The notes under the pieces were generated by a model, which was given only the letters and a program-made list of their open reading frames with translations, was not told the DNA's origin and searched no databases. The translations under genes were made by a program, and so were the position numbers. Of a stretch of 64,000 nucleotides of DNA, positions 26,201-41,329 are shown piece by piece. The stretch is from contig NC_064047.1 in the NCBI RefSeq assembly GCF_932526225.1, positions 7,503,501 to 7,567,500 on the forward strand, written 5' to 3'. Source of the stretch: Nematostella vectensis (taxonomy: Eukaryota; Cnidaria; Anthozoa; Actiniaria; Edwardsiidae). Numbering within the stretch: the stretch's first letter is position 1; each line of letters starts with the position of its first letter.

Positions 26201-29200
26201 GAGTACCTGTACGTTATGTTGATGGGGGAGGGTGGAGTACCTGTATGTTATGTTGAAGGGGGGAGGGTGGAGTACCTGTATGTTATGTGGAAAGGGGAAG
26301 GGTGGAGTACCTGTATGTTATGTTGATGGGGGAAGGGTGGAGTACCTGTATGTTATGTGGAAAGGGGAAGGGTGGAGTACCTGTATGTTATGTTGATGGG
26401 GGAGGGTGGAGTACCTGTACGTTATGTTGAAGGGGGAAGGGTGGAGTACCTGTATGTTATGATGAAGGGGAAGGGTGGACTACTTGTACGTTATGTTGAA
26501 GGGGGAAGGATGGAGTACCTGTATGTTATGTTGATGGGGAAGGGTGGAGTACCTGTATGTTATGATGAAGGGGAAGGGTGGAGTACCTGTATGTTATGTT
26601 GAAGGGGGAAGGGTGGAGTACCTGTATGTTAAGTTGAAGGGTGGAGTACCTGTATGTTATGTTGAAGGGTGGAGTACCTGTATTTTATGTGGAAATGGGG
26701 AGGGTTGAAAACCTTTATGTAATGTGGAAGAGTGGAGTCCCTGTATGTTATGTTGATGGGGGAGGGTGGAGTACCTCTACGTTATGTTGAAGGGGAAGGG
26801 TGGAGTACCTGTATGTTATGTTGAAGGGGGAAGGGTGGAGTACCTGTATGTTATGTTGAAGGGGGAAGGATGGAGTACCTGTATGTTATGATGAAGGGGG
26901 AAGGATGGAGTACCTGTATGTTATGTTGAAGGGGGGAGGGTGGAGTACCTGTACGTTATGTTGAAGGGGGGAGGGTGGAGTACCTGTACGTTATGTTGAA
27001 GGGGAAAGGGTGGAGTACCTGTATGTTATGATGAAGGGGGAAGGATGGAGTACCTGTATGTTATGTGGAAAGGGGGAGGATTGAATACCTTTATGTAATG
27101 TGGAAGAGTGGAGTCCCTGTATGTTATGTTGATGGGGGAGAGTGGAGTACCTGTATGTTATGTTGAAGGGGGAGGGTGGAGTCCCTGCATGTTATGTTGA
27201 TGGGGGAGGGTGGAGTACCTGTACGTTATGTTGAAGGGGAAGGGTGGAGTACCTGTATCTTATGTTGATGGGGGAGGGTGGAGTACCTGTATGTTATGTT
27301 GAAGGGGAAGGATGGAGTACCTGTATGTTATGTTGATGGGGGCAGGGTGGAGTTCCTGTAAGTTATGTTGAAGGGGAAGGGTGGAGTACCTGTATGTTAT
27401 GTTGAAGGGGGAAGGGTGGAGTACCTGTATGTTAAGTTGAAAGGGAAAGGGTGGAGTCCCTGTATGTTATGTTGAAGGGGGAGGGTGGAGTACCTGTACG
27501 TTATGTTGATGGGGGAGGGTGGAGTACCTGTATGTTATGTTGAAGGGGGGAGGGTGGAGTACCTGTATGTTATGTGGAAAGGGGAAGGGTGGAGTACCTG
27601 TATGTTATGTTGATGGGGGAGGGTGGAGTACCTGTACGTTATGTTGAAAGGGGAAGGGTGGAGTACCTGTATGTTATGATGAAGGGGGAAGGATAGAGTT
27701 GCTGTATGTTATGTTGAAAGGGGAAGGGTGGAGTACCTGTATGTTATGTGGAAAGGGGAAGGGTGGAGTACCTGTATGTTATGTTGATGGGGGAGGGTGG
27801 AGTACCTGTACGTTATGTTGAAGGGGGAAGGGTGGAGTACCTGTATGTTATGATGAAGGGGAAGGGTGGACTACCTGTACGTTATGTTGAAGGGGGAAGG
27901 ATGGAGTACCTGTATGTTATGTTGATGGGGAAGGGTGGAGTACCTGTATGTTATGATGAAGGGGAAGGGTGGAGTACCTGTATGTTATGATGAAGGGAAA
28001 GGGTGGAGTACCTGTATGTTATGTTGATGGGGGAGGGTGGAGTACCTGTATGTTATGTGGAAAGGGGAAGGATGGAGTACCTGTATGTTATGTTGATGGG
28101 GGAGGGTGGAGTACCTGTATGTTATGTTGAAGGGGGGAGGGGGGAGTACCTGTATGTTATGTTGATGGGGGAGGGTGGAGTACCTGTATGTTATGTTGAA
28201 AGGGGGAGGGTGGAGTACCTGTATGTTATGTTGAAGGGTGGAGTACCTGTATGTTATGTTGAAGGATGGAGTACCTGTATGTTATGTTGAAGGGTGGAGT
28301 ACCTGTATGTTATGTTGATGGGGGAGGGTGGAGTACCTGTATGTTATGTGGAAAGGGGAAAAATGGAGTACCTGTATGTTATGTTGATGGGGGAGGGTGG
28401 AGTACCTGTATGTTATGTTGAAGAGGGGAGTACCTGTATGTTATGTTGATGGGGGAGGGTGGAGTACCTGTATGTTATGTTGAAAGGGGGAGGGTGGAGT
28501 ACCTGTATGTTATGTTGAAGGGTGGAGTACCTGTATGTTATGTTGAAGGATGGAGTACCTGTATGTTATTTTAAAGGGTGGAGTACCTGTATGTTATGTT
28601 GAAGGGTGGAGTACCTGTATTTTATGTGGAAAGGGGGAGGGTTGAAAACCTTTATGTAATGTGGAAGAGTGGAGTCCCTGTATGTTATGTTGATGGGGGA
28701 GGGTGGAGTACCTGTACGTTATGTTGAAGGGGAAGGGTGGAGTACCTGTATGTTATGTTGAAGGGGGAAGGGTGGAGTACCTGTATGTTATGTTGAAGGG
28801 GGAAGGATGGAGTACCTGTATGTTATGATGAAGGGGGAAGGATGGAGTACCTGTATGTTATGTTGAAGGGGGGAGGGTGGAGTACCTGTACGTTATGTTG
28901 AAGGGGGGAGGGGGGAGTACCTGTACGTTATGTTGAAGGGGGAAGGGTGGAGTACCTGTATGTTATGATGAAGGGGGAAGGATGGAGTACCTGTATGTTA
29001 TGTGGAAAGGGGAAGGATGGAGTACCTGTATGTAATGTTGAAAGGGGAAGGGTGGAGTAACTGTATGTTATGATGAAGGGGGAGGGTGGAGTACCTGTAC
29101 GTTATGTTGAAGGGGAAGGGTGGAGTACCTGTACGTTATGTTGAAGGGGAAGGGTGGAGTACCTGTATGTTATGTTGAAGGGTGGAGTACCTGTATGTTA

Positions 29201-32200
29201 TGTGGAAAGGGGGAGGATTGAATACCTTTATGTAATGTGGAAGAGTGGAGCCCCTGTATGTTATGTTGATGGGGGAGAGTGGAGTACCTGTATGTTATGT
29301 TGAAGGGGGAGGGTGGAGTCCCTGCATGTTATGTTGATGGGGGAGGGTGGAGTACCTGTACGTTATGTTGAAGGGGAAGGGTGGAGTACCTGTATGTTAT
29401 GTTGATGGGGGAGGGTGGAGTACCTGTATGTTATGTTGAAGGGGAAGGATGGAGTACCTGTATGTTATGTTGATGGGGGCAGGGTGGAGTTCCTGTAAGT
29501 TATGTTGAAGGGGAAGGGTGGAGTACCTGTATGTTATGTTGAAGGGGGAAGGGTGGAGTACCTGTATGTTAAGTTGAAAGGGAAAGGGTGGAGTCCCTGT
29601 ATGTTATGTTGAAGGGGGAGGGTGGAGTACCTGTACGTTATGTTGATGGGGGAGGGTGGAGTACCTGTATGTTATGTTGAAGGGGGGAGGGTGGAGTACC
29701 TGTATGTTATGTGGAAAGGGGAAGGGTGGAGTACCTGTATGTTATGTTGATGGGGGAAGGGTGGAGTACCTGTATGTTATGTGGAAAGGGGAAGGGTGGA
29801 GTACCTGTATGTTATGTTGATGGGGGAGGGTGGAGTACCTGTACGTTATGTTGAAGGGGGAAGGGTGGAGTACCTGTATGTTATGATGAAGGGGAAGGGT
29901 GGACTACCTGTACGTTATGTTGAAGGGGGAAGGATGGAGTACCTGTATGTTATGTTGATGGGGAAGGGTGGAGTACCTGTATGTTATGATGAAGGGGAAG
30001 GGTGGAGTACCTGTATGTTATGTTGAAGGGGGGAGGGTGGAGTACCTGTATGTTATGTGGAAAGGGGAAGGATGGAGTACCTGTATGTTATGTTGATGGG
30101 GAAGGGTGGAGTACCTGTATGTTATGATGAAGGGGAAGGGTGGAGTACCTGTATGTTATGATGAAGGGAAAGGGTGGAGTACCTGTATGTTATGTTGATG
30201 GGGGAGGGTGGAGTACCTGTATGTTATGTGGAAAGGGGAAGGATGGAGTACCTGTATGTTATGTTGATGGGGGAGGGTGGAGTACCTGTATGTTATGTTG
30301 AAGGGGGGAGGGGGGAGTACCTGTATGTTATGTTGATGGGGGAGGGTGGAGTACCTGTATGTTATGTTGAAAGGGGGAGGGTGGAGTACCTGTATGTTAT
30401 GTTGAAGGGTGGAGTACCTGTATGTTATGTTGAAGGATGGAGTACCTGTATGTTATGTTGAAGGGTGGAGTACCTGTATGTTATGTTGATGGGGGAGGGT
30501 GGAGTACCTGTATGTTATGTGGAAAGGGGAAAAATGGAGTACCTGTATGTTATGTTGATGGGAGAGGGTGGAGTACCTGTATGTTATGTTGAAGAGGGGA
30601 GGGGGGAGTACCTGTATGTTATGTTGATGGGGGAGGGTGGAGTACCTGTATGTTATGTTGAAAGGGGGAGGGTGGAGTACCTGTATGTTATGTTGAAGGG
30701 TGGAGTACCTGTATGTTATGTTGAAGGGTGGAGTACCTGTATGTTATTTTAAAGGGTGGAGTACCTGTATGTTATGTTGAAGGGTGGAGTACCTGTATTT
30801 TATGTGGAAAGGGGGAGGGTTGAAAACCTTTATGTAATGTGGAAGAGTGGAGTCCCTGTATGTTATGTTGATGGGGGAGGGTGGAGTACCTGTACGTTAT
30901 GTTGAAGGGGAAGGGTGGAGTACCTGTATGTTATGTTGAAGGGGGAAGGGTGGAGTACCTGTATGTTATGTTGAAGGGGGAAGGATGGAGTACCTGTATG
31001 TTATGATGAAGGGGGAAGGATGGAGTACCTGTATGTTATGTTGAAGGGGGGAGGGTGGAGTACCTGTACGTTATGTTGAAGGGGGGAGGGGGGAGTACCT
31101 GTACGTTATGTTGAAGGGGGAAGGGTGGAGTACCTGTATGTTATGATGAAGGGGGAAGGATGGAGTACCTGTATGTTATGTGGAAAGGGGAAGGATGGAG
31201 TACCTGTATGTAATGTTGAAAGGGGAAGGGTGGAGTAACTGTATGTTATGATGAAGGGGGAGGGTGGAGTACCTGTACGTTATGTTGAAGGGGAAGGGTG
31301 GAGTACCTGTACGTTATGTTGAAGGGGAAGGGTGGAGTACCTGTATGTTATGTTGAAGGGTGGAGTACCTGTATGTTATGTGGAAAGGGGGAGGATTGAA
31401 TACCTTTATGTAATGTGGAAGAGTGGAGCCCCTGTATGTTATGTTGATGGGGGAGAGTGGAGTACCTGTATGTTATGTTGAAGGGGGAGGGTGGAGTCCC
31501 TGCATGTTATGTTGATGGGGGAGGGTGGAGTACCTGTACGTTATGTTGAAGGGGAAGGGTGGAGTACCTGTATGTTATGTTGATGGGGGAGGGTGGAGTA
31601 CCTGTATGTTATGTTGAAGGGGAAGGATGGAGTACCTGTATGTTATGTTGATGGGGGCAGGGTGGAGTTCCTGTAAGTTATGTTGAAGGGGAAGGGTGGA
31701 GTACCTGTATGTTATGTTGAAGGGGGAAGGGTGGAGTACCTGTATGTTAAGTTGAAAGGGAAAGGGTGGAGTCCCTGTATGTTATGTTGAAGGGGGAGGG
31801 TGGAGTACCTGTACGTTATGTTGATGGGGGAGGGTGGAGTACCTGTATGTTATGTTGAAGGGGGGAGGGTGGAGTACCTGTATGTTATGTGGAAAGGGGA
31901 AGGGTGGAGTACCTGTATGTTATGTTGATGGGGGAAGGGTGGAGTACCTGTATGTTATGTGGAAAGGGGAAGGGTGGAGTACCTGTATGTTATGTTGATG
32001 GGGGAGGGTGGAGTACCTGTACGTTATGTTGAAGGGGGAAGGGTGGAGTACCTGTATGTTATGATGAAGGGGAAGGAGGGACTACCTGTACGTTATGTTG
32101 AAGGGGGAAGGATGGAGTACCTGTATGTTATGTTGATGGGGAAGGGTGGAGTACCTGTATGTTATGATGAAGGGGAAGGGTGGAGTACCTGTATGTTATG

Positions 32201-35200
32201 ATGAAGGGGAAGGGTGGAGTACCTGTATGTTATGTTGATGGGGGAGGGTGGAGTACCTGTATGTTATGTGGAAAGGGGAAGGATGGAGTACCTGTATGTT
32301 ATGTTGATGGGGGAGGGTGGAGTACCTGTATGTTATGTTGATGGGGGCAGGGTGGAGTTCCTGTAAGTTATGTTGAAGGGGAAGGGTGGAGTACCTGTAT
32401 GTTATGTTGAAGGGGGAAGGGTGGAGTACCTGTATGTTAAGTTGAAAGGGAAAGGGTGGAGTCCCTGTATGTTATGTTGAAGGGGGAGGGTGGAGTACCT
32501 GTACGTTATGTTGATGGGGGAGGGTGGAGTACCTGTATGTTATGTTGAAGGGGGGAGGGTGGAGTACCTGTATGTTATGTGGAAAGGGGAAGGGTGGAGT
32601 ACCTGTATGTTATGTTGATGGGGGAAGGGTGGAGTACCTGTATGTTATGTGGAAAGGGGAAGGGTGGAGTACCTGTATGTTATGTTGATGGGGGAGGGTG
32701 GAGTACCTGTACGTTATGTTGAAGGGGGAAGGGTGGAGTACCTGTATGTTATGATGAAGGGGAAGGGTGGACTACCTGTACGTTATGTTGAAGGGGGAAG
32801 GATGGAGTACCTGTATGTTATGTTGATGGGGAAGGGTGGAGTACCTGTATGTTATGATGAAGGGGAAGGGTGGAGTACCTGTATGTTATGATGAAGGGGA
32901 AGGGTGGAGTACCTGTATGTTATGTTGATGGGGGAGGGTGGAGTACCTGTATGTTATGTGGAAAGGGGAAGGATGGAGTACCTGTATGTTATGTTGATGG
33001 GGGAGGGTGGAGTACCTGTATGTTATGTTGATGGGGGAAGGGTGGAGTACCTGTATGTTATGTGGAAAGGGGAAGGGTGGAGTACCTGTATGTTATGTTG
33101 ATGGGGGAGGGTGGAGTACCTGTACGTTATGTTGAAGGGGGAAGGGTGGAGTACCTGTATGTTATGATGAAGGGGAAGGGTGGACTACCTGTACGTTATG
33201 TTGAAGGGGGAAGGGTGGAGTACCTGTACGTTATGTTGATGGGGGAGGGTGGAGTACCTGTATGTTATGTTGAAGGGGGGAGGGTGGAGTACCTGTATGT
33301 TATGATGAAGGGGAAGGGTGGAGTACCTGTATGTTATGTTGATGGGGGAGGGTGGAGTACCTGTATGTTATGTGGAAAGGGGAAGGATGGAGTACCTGTA
33401 TGTTATGTTGATGGGGGAGGGTGGAGTACCTGTATGTTATGTTGAAGGGGGGAGGGGGGAGTACCTGTATGTTATGTTGATGGGGGAGGGTGGAGTACCT
33501 GTATGTTATGTTGAAAGGGGGAGGGTGGAGTACCTGTATGTTATGTTGAAGGGTGGAGTACCTGTATGTTATGTTGAAGGATGGAGTACCTGTATGTTAT
33601 GTTGAAGGGTGGAGTACCTGTATGTTATGTTGAAGGGTGGAGTACCTGTATTTTATGTGGAAAGGGGGAGGGTTGAAAACCTTTATGTAATGTGGAAGAG
33701 TGGAGTCCCTGTATGTTATGTTGAAGGGGGAAGGGTGTAATACCTGTACGTTATGTTGAAGGGGAAGGGTGTAATACCTGTACGTTATGTTGAAGGGGAA
33801 GGGTGGAGTACCTGTATGTTATGTTGATGGGGGAAGGATGGGGTACCTGTATGTTATGTTGATGGGGGAAGGATGGAGTACCTGTATGTTATGTTGATGG
33901 GGGAGGGTGGAGTACCTGTACGTTATGTTGATGGGGGAGGGTGGAGTACCTGTATGTTATGTTGAAGGGGGGAGGGTGGAGTACCTGTATGTTATGTGGA
34001 AAGGGGAAGGGTGGAGTACCTGTATGTTATGTTGATGGGGGAAGGGTGGAGTACCTGTATGTTATGTGGAAAGGGGAAGGGTGGAGTACCTGTATGTTAT
34101 GTTGATGGGGGAGGGTGGAGTACCTGTACGTTATGTTGAAGGGGGAAGGGTGGAGTACCTGTATGTTATGATGAAGGGGAAGGGTGGACTACCTGTACGT
34201 TATGTTGAAGGGGGAAGGATGGGGTACCTGTATGTTATGTTGATGGGGAAGGGTGGAGTACCTGTATGTTATGATGAAGGGGAAGGGTGGAGTACCTGTA
34301 TGTTATGATGAAGGGGAAGGGTGGAGTACCTGTATGTTATGTTGATGGGGGAGGGTGGAGTACCTGTATGTTATGTGGAAAGGGAAAGGGTGGAGTCCCT
34401 GTATGTTATGTTGAAGGGGGAGGGTGGAGTACCTGTACGTTATGTTGATGGGGGAGGGTGGAGTACCTGTATGTTATGTTGAAGGGGGGAGGGTGGAGTA
34501 CCTGTATGTTATGTGGAAAGGGGAAGGGTGGAGTACCTGTATGTTATGTTGATGGGGGAAGGGTGGAGTACCTGTATGTTATGTGGAAAGGGGAAGGGTG
34601 GAGTACCTGTATGTTATGTTGATGGGGGAGGGTGGAGTACCTGTATGTTATGTGGAAAGGGGAAGGGTGGAGTACCTGTATGTTATGTTGATGGGGGAGG
34701 GTGGAGTACCTGTACGTTATGTTGAAGGGGGAAGGGTGGAGTACCTGTATGTTATGATGAAGGGGAAGGGTGGACTACCTGTACGTTATGTTGAAGGGGG
34801 AAGGGTGGAGTACCTGTACGTTATGTTGATGGGGGAGGGTGGAGTACCTGTATGTTATGTTGAAGGGGGGAGGGTGGAGTACCTGTATGTTATGATGAAG
34901 GGGAAGGGTGGAGTACCTGTATGTTATGTTGATGGGGGAGGGTGGAGTACCTGTATGTTATGTGGAAAGGGGAAGGATGGAGTACCTGTATGTTATGTTG
35001 ATGGGGGAGGGTGGAGTACCTGTATGTTATGTTGAAGGGGGGAGGGGGGAGTACCTGTATGTTATGTTGATGGGGGAGGGTGGAGTACCTGTATGTTATG
35101 TTGAAAGGGGGAGGGTGGAGTACCTGTATGTTATGTTGAAGGGTGGAGTACCTGTATGTTATGTTGAAGGATGGAGTACCTGTATGTTATGTTGAAGGGT

Positions 35201-38200
35201 GGAGTACCTGTATGTTATGTTGAAGGGTGGAGTACCTGTATTTTATGTGGAAAGGGGGAGGGTTGAAAACCTTTATGTAATGTGGAAGAGTGGAGTCCCT
35301 GTATGTTATGTTGAAGGGGGAAGGGTGTAATACCTGTACGTTATGTTGAAGGGGAAGGGTGTAATACCTGTACGTTATGTTGAAGGGGAAGGGTGGAGTA
35401 CCTGTATGTTATGTTGATGGGGGAAGGATGGGGTACCTGTATGTTATGTTGATGGGGGAAGGATGGAGTACCTGTATGTTATGTTGATGGGGGAGGGTGG
35501 AGTACCTGTACGTTATGTTGATGGGGGAGGGTGGAGTACCTGTATGTTATGTTGAAGGGGGGAGGGTGGAGTACCTGTATGTTATGTGGAAAGGGGAAGG
35601 GTGGAGTACCTGTATGTTATGTTGATGGGGGAAGGGTGGAGTACCTGTATGTTATGTGGAAAGGGGAAGGGTGGAGTACCTGTATGTTATGTTGATGGGG
35701 GAGGGTGGAGTACCTGTACGTTATGTTGAAGGGGGAAGGGTGGAGTACCTGTATGTTATGATGAAGGGGAAGGGTGGACTACCTGTACGTTATGTTGAAG
35801 GGGGAAGGATGGGGTACCTGTATGTTATGTTGATGGGGAAGGGTGGAGTACCTGTATGTTATGATGAAGGGGAAGGGTGGAGTACCTGTATGTTATGATG
35901 AAGGGGAAGGGTGGAGTACCTGTATGTTATGTTGATGGGGGAGGGTGGAGTACCTGTATGTTATGTGGAAAGGGAAAGGGTGGAGTCCCTGTATGTTATG
36001 TTGAAGGGGGAGGGTGGAGTACCTGTACGTTATGTTGATGGGGGAGGGTGGAGTACCTGTATGTTATGTTGAAGGGGGGAGGGTGGAGTACCTGTATGTT
36101 ATGTGGAAAGGGGAAGGGTGGAGTACCTGTATGTTATGTTGATGGGGGAAGGGTGGAGTACCTGTATGTTATGTGGAAAGGGGAAGGGTGGAGTACCTGT
36201 ATGTTATGTTGATGGGGGAGGGTGGAGTACCTGTACGTTATGTTGAAGGGGGAAGGGTGGAGTACCTGTATGTTATGATGAAGGGGAAGGGTGGACTACC
36301 AGTACGTTATGTTGAAGGGGGAAGGAAGGAGTACCTGTATGTTATGTTGATGGGGAAGGGTGGAGTACCTGTATGTTATGATGAAGGGGAAGGGTGGAGT
36401 ACCTGTATGTTATGATGAAGGGGAAGGGTGGAGTACCTGTATGTTATGTTGATGGGGGAGGGTGGAGTACCTGTATGTTATGTGGAAAGGGGAAGGATGG
36501 AGTACCTGTATGTTATGTTGATGGGGGAGGGTGGAGTACCTGTATGTTATGTTGATGGGGGAAGGGTGGAGTACCTGTATGTTATGTGGAAAGGGGAAGG
36601 GTGGAGTACCTGTATGTTATGTTGATGGGGGAGGGTGGAGTACCTGTACGTTATGTTGAAGGGGGAAGGGTGGAGTACCTGTATGTTATGATGAAGGGGA
36701 AGGGTGGACTACCTGTACGTTATGTTGAAGGGGGAAGGGTGGAGTACCTGTACGTTATGTTGATGGGGGAGGGTGGAGTACCTGTATGTTATGTTGAAGG
36801 GGGGAGGGTGGAGTACCTGTATGTTATGATGAAGGGGAAGGGTGGAGTACCTGTATGTTATGTTGATGGGGGAGGGTGGAGTACCTGTATGTTATGTGGA
36901 AAGGGGAAGGATGGAGTACCTGTATGTTATGTTGATGGGGGAGGGTGGAGTACCTGTATGTTATGTTGAAGGGGGGAGGGGGGAGTACCTGTATGTTATG
37001 TTGATGGGGGAGGGTGGAGTACCTGTATGTTATGTTGAAAGGGGGAGGGTGGAGTACCTGTATGTTATGTTGAAGGGTGGAGTACCTGTATGTTATGTTG
37101 AAGGATGGAGTACCTGTATGTTATGTTGAAGGGTGGAGTACCTGTATGTTATGTTGAAGGGTGGAGTACCTGTATTTTATGTGGAAAGGGGGAGGGTTGA
37201 AAACCTTTATGTAATGTGGAAGAGTGGAGTCCCTGTATGTTATGTTGAAGGGGGAAGGGTGTAATACCTGTACGTTATGTTGAAGGGGAAGGGTGTAATA
37301 CCTGTACGTTATGTTGAAGGGGAAGGGTGGAGTACCTGTATGTTATGTTGATGGGGGAAGGATGGGGTACCTGTATGTTATGTTGATGGGGGAAGGATGG
37401 AGTACCTGTATGTTATGTTGATGGGGGAGGGTGGAGTACCTGTACGTTATGTTGATGGGGGAGGGTGGAGTACCTGTATGTTATGTTGAAGGGGGGAGGG
37501 TGGAGTACCTGTATGTTATGTGGAAAGGGGAAGGGTGGAGTACCTGTATGTTATGTTGATGGGGGAAGGGTTGAGTACCTGTATGTTATGTGGAAAGGGG
37601 AAGGGTGGAGTACCTGTATGTTATGTTGATGGGGGAGGGTGGAGTACCTGTACGTTATGTTGAAGGGGGAAGGGTGGAGTACCTGTATGTTATGATGAAG
37701 GGGAAGGGTGGACTACCTGTACGTTATGTTGAAGGGGGAAGGATGGAGTACCTGTATGTTATGTTGATGGGGAAGGGTGGAGTACCTGTATGTTATGATG
37801 AAGGGGAAGGGTGGAGTACCTGTATGTTATGATGAAGGGGAAGGGTGGAGTACCTGTATGTTATGTTGATGGGGGAGGGTGGAGTACCTGTATGTTATGT
37901 GGAAAGGGGAAGGATGGAGTACCTGTATGTTATGTTGAAGGGGGGAGGGGGGAGTACCTGTATGTTATGTTGATGGGGGAGGGTGGAGTACCTGTATGTT
38001 ATGTTGATAAGGGAAGGTGGAGTACCTGTATGTTATGATGAAGGGGAAGGGTGGAGTACCTGTATGTTATGTTGAAGGGTGGAGTACCTGTACGTTATGT
38101 TGAAGGGGGAAGGGTGGAGTACCTGTATGTTATGATGAAGGGGAAGGGTGGACTACCTGTACGTTATGTTGAAGGGGGAAGGGTGGAGTACCTGTACGTT

Positions 38201-41200
38201 ATGTTGATGGGGGAGGGTGGAGTACCTGTATGTTATGTTGAAGGGGGGAGGGTGGAGTACCTGTATGTTATGATGAAGGGGGAGGGTGGAGTACCTGTAT
38301 GTTATGTGGAAAGGGGAAGGATGGAGTACCTGTATGTTATGTTGATGGGGGAGGGTGGAGTACCTGTATGTTATGTTGAAGGGGGGAGGGGGGAGTACCT
38401 GTATGTTATGTTGATGGGGGAGGGTGGAGTACCTGTATGTTATGTTGAAAGGGGGAGGGTGGAGTACCTGTATGTTATGTTGAAGGGTGGAGTACCTGTA
38501 TGTTATGTTGAAGGATGGAGTACCTGTATGTTATGTTGAAGGGTGGAGTACCTGTATGTTATGTTGAAGGGTGGAGTACCTGTATTTTATGTGGAAAGGG
38601 GGAGGGTTGAAAACCTTTATGTAATGTGGAAGAGTGGAGTCCCTGTATGTTATGTTGAAGGGGGAAGGGTGTAATACCTGTACGTTATGTTGAAGGGGAA
38701 GGGTGTAATACCTGTACGTTATGTTGAAGGGGAAGGGTGGAGTACCTGTATGTTATGTTGATGGGGGAAGGATGGGGTACCTGTATGTTATGTTGATGGG
38801 GGAAGGATGGAGTACCTGTATGTTATGTTGATGGGGGAGGGTGGAGTACCTGTACGTTATGTTGATGGGGGAGGGTGGAGTACCTGTATGTTATGTTGAA
38901 GGGGGGAGGGTGGAGTACCTGTATGTTATGTGGAAAGGGGAAGGGTGGAGTACCTGTATGTTATGTTGATGGGGGAAGGGTGGAGTACCTGTATGTTATG
39001 TGGAAAGGGGAAGGGTGGAGTACCTGTATGTTATGTTGATGGGGGAGGGTGGAGTACCTGTACGTTATGTTGAAGGGGGAAGGGTGGAGTACCTGTATGT
39101 TATGATGAAGGGGAAGGGTGGACTACCTGTACGTTATGTTGAAGGGGGAAGGATGGAGTACCTGTATGTTATGTTGATGGGGAAGGGTGGAGTACCTGTA
39201 TGTTATGATGAAGGGGAAGGGTGGAGTACCTGTATGTTATGATGAAGGGGAAGGGTGGAGTACCTGTATGTTATGTTGATGGGGGAGGGTGGAGTACCTG
39301 TATGTTATGTGGAAAGGGGAAGGATGGAGTACCTGTATGTTATGTTGAAGGGGGGAGGGGGGAGTACCTGTATGTTATGTTGATGGGGGAGGGTGGAGTA
39401 CCTGTATGTTATGTTGATAAGGGAAGGTGGAGTACCTGTATGTTATGATGAAGGGGAAGGGTGGAGTACCTGTATGTTATGTTGAAGGGTGGAGTACCTG
39501 TACGTTATGTTGAAGGGGGAAGGGTGGAGTACCTGTATGTTATGATGAAGGGGAAGGGTGGACTACCTGTACGTTATGTTGAAGGGGGAAGGGTGGAGTA
39601 CCTGTACGTTATGTTGATGGGGGAGGGTGGAGTACCTGTATGTTATGTTGAAGGGGGGAGGGTGGAGTACCTGTATGTTATGATGAAGGGGGAGGGTGGA
39701 GTACCTGTATGTTATGTGGAAAGGGGAAGGATGGAGTACCTGTATGTTATGTTGATGGGGGAGGGTGGAGTACCTGTATGTTATGTTGAAGGGGGGAGGG
39801 GGGAGTACCTGTATGTTATGTTGATGGGGGAGGGTGGAGTACCTGTATGTTATGTTGAAAGGGGGAGGGTGGAGTACCTGTATGTTATGTTGAAGGGTGG
39901 AGTACCTGTATGTTATGTTGAAGGATGGAGTACCTGTATGTTATGTTGAAGGGTGGAGTACCTGTATGTTATGTTGAAGGGTGGAGTACCTGTATTTTAT
40001 GTGGAAAGGGGGAGGGTTGAAAACCTTTATGTAATGTGGAAGAGTGGAGTCCCTGTATGTTATGTTGAAGGGGGAAGGGTGTAATACCTGTACGTTATGT
40101 TGAAGGGGAAGGGTGTAATACCTGTACGTTATGTTGAAGGGGAAGGGTGGAGTACCTGTATGTTATGTTGATGGGGGAAGGATGGGGTACCTGTATGTTA
40201 TGTTGATGGGGGAAGGATGGAGTACCTGTGTGTTATGTTGATGGGGGAGGGTGGAGTACCTGTACGTTATGTTGATGGGGGAGGGTGGAGTACCTGTATG
40301 TTATGTTGAAGGGGGGAGGGTGGAGTACCTGTATGTTATGTGGAAAGGGGAAGGGTGGAGTACCTGTATGTTATGTTGATGGGGGAAGGGTGGAGTACCT
40401 GTATGTTATGTGGAAAGGGGAAGGGTGGAGTACCTGTATGTTATGTTGATGGGGGAGGGTGGAGTACCTGTACGTTATGTTGAAGGGGGAAGGGTGGAGT
40501 ACCTGTATGTTATGATGAAGGGGAAGGGTGGACTACTTGTACGTTATGTTGAAGGGGGAAGGATGGAGTACCTGTATGTTATGTTGATGGGGAAGGGTGG
40601 AGTACCTGTATGTTATGATGAAGGGGAAGGGTGGAGTACCTGTATGTTATGATGAAGGGGAAGGGTGGAGTACCTGTATGTTATGTTGATGGGGGAGGGT
40701 GGAGTACCTGTATGTTATGTGGAAAGGGGAAGGATGGAGTACCTGTATGTTATGTTGATGGGGGAGGGTGGAGTACCTGTATGTTATGTTGAAGGGGGGA
40801 GGGGGGAGTACCTGTATGTTATGTTGATGGGGGAGGGTGGAGTACCTGTATGTTATGTTGAAAGGGGGAGGGTGGAGTACCTGTATGTTATGTTGAAGGG
40901 TGGAGTACCTGTATGTTATGTTGAAGGATGGAGTACCTGTATGTTATGTTGAAGGGTGGAGTACCTGTATGTTATGTTGATGGGGGAGGGTGGAGTACCT
41001 GTATGTTATGTGGAAAGGGGGAGGATTGAATACCTTTATGTAATGTGGAAGAGTGGAGCCCCTGTATGTTATGTTGATGGGGGAGAGTGGAGTACCTGTA
41101 TGTTATGTTGAAGGGGGAGGGTGGAGTCCCTGCATGTTATGTTGATGGGGGAGGGTGGAGTACCTGTACGTTATGTTGAAGGGGAAGGGTGGAGTACCTG

Positions 41201-41329
41201 TATGTTATGTTGATGGGGGAGGGTGGAGTACCTGTATGTTATGTTGAAGGGGAAGGATGGAGTACCTGTATGTTATGTTGATGGGGGCAGGGTGGAGTTC
41301 CTGTAAGTTATGTTGAAGGGGAAGGGTGG

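Larger units (their letters stand above)
12612..40648. repeat. 14.0 kb tandem duplication of array sequence
   Basis: Copy A runs from about 12,612 to 26,595 and copy B from about 26,630 to 40,648. Private variants are shared at a fixed shift: GGAAATGGGG at 12,674 and 26,691, and GTGTGTTATG at about 26,175 and 40,228. The shift is 14,018 bp in the first part and 14,053 bp after about 19,000. The 35 bp difference is one extra unit in copy B (near 33,020). Near identity over 14 kb implies a recent event or an assembly duplication. Confidence 0.92.

Noticed and set aside
95-41300. Dozens of plus-strand open frames of 60-168 codons (VEYLYVM / VPVCYVE / STCMLC peptides)
   Set aside because: They are the tandem unit read in three cycling frames. 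Starts and stops depend only on unit order, and there is no non-repeat coding sequence.
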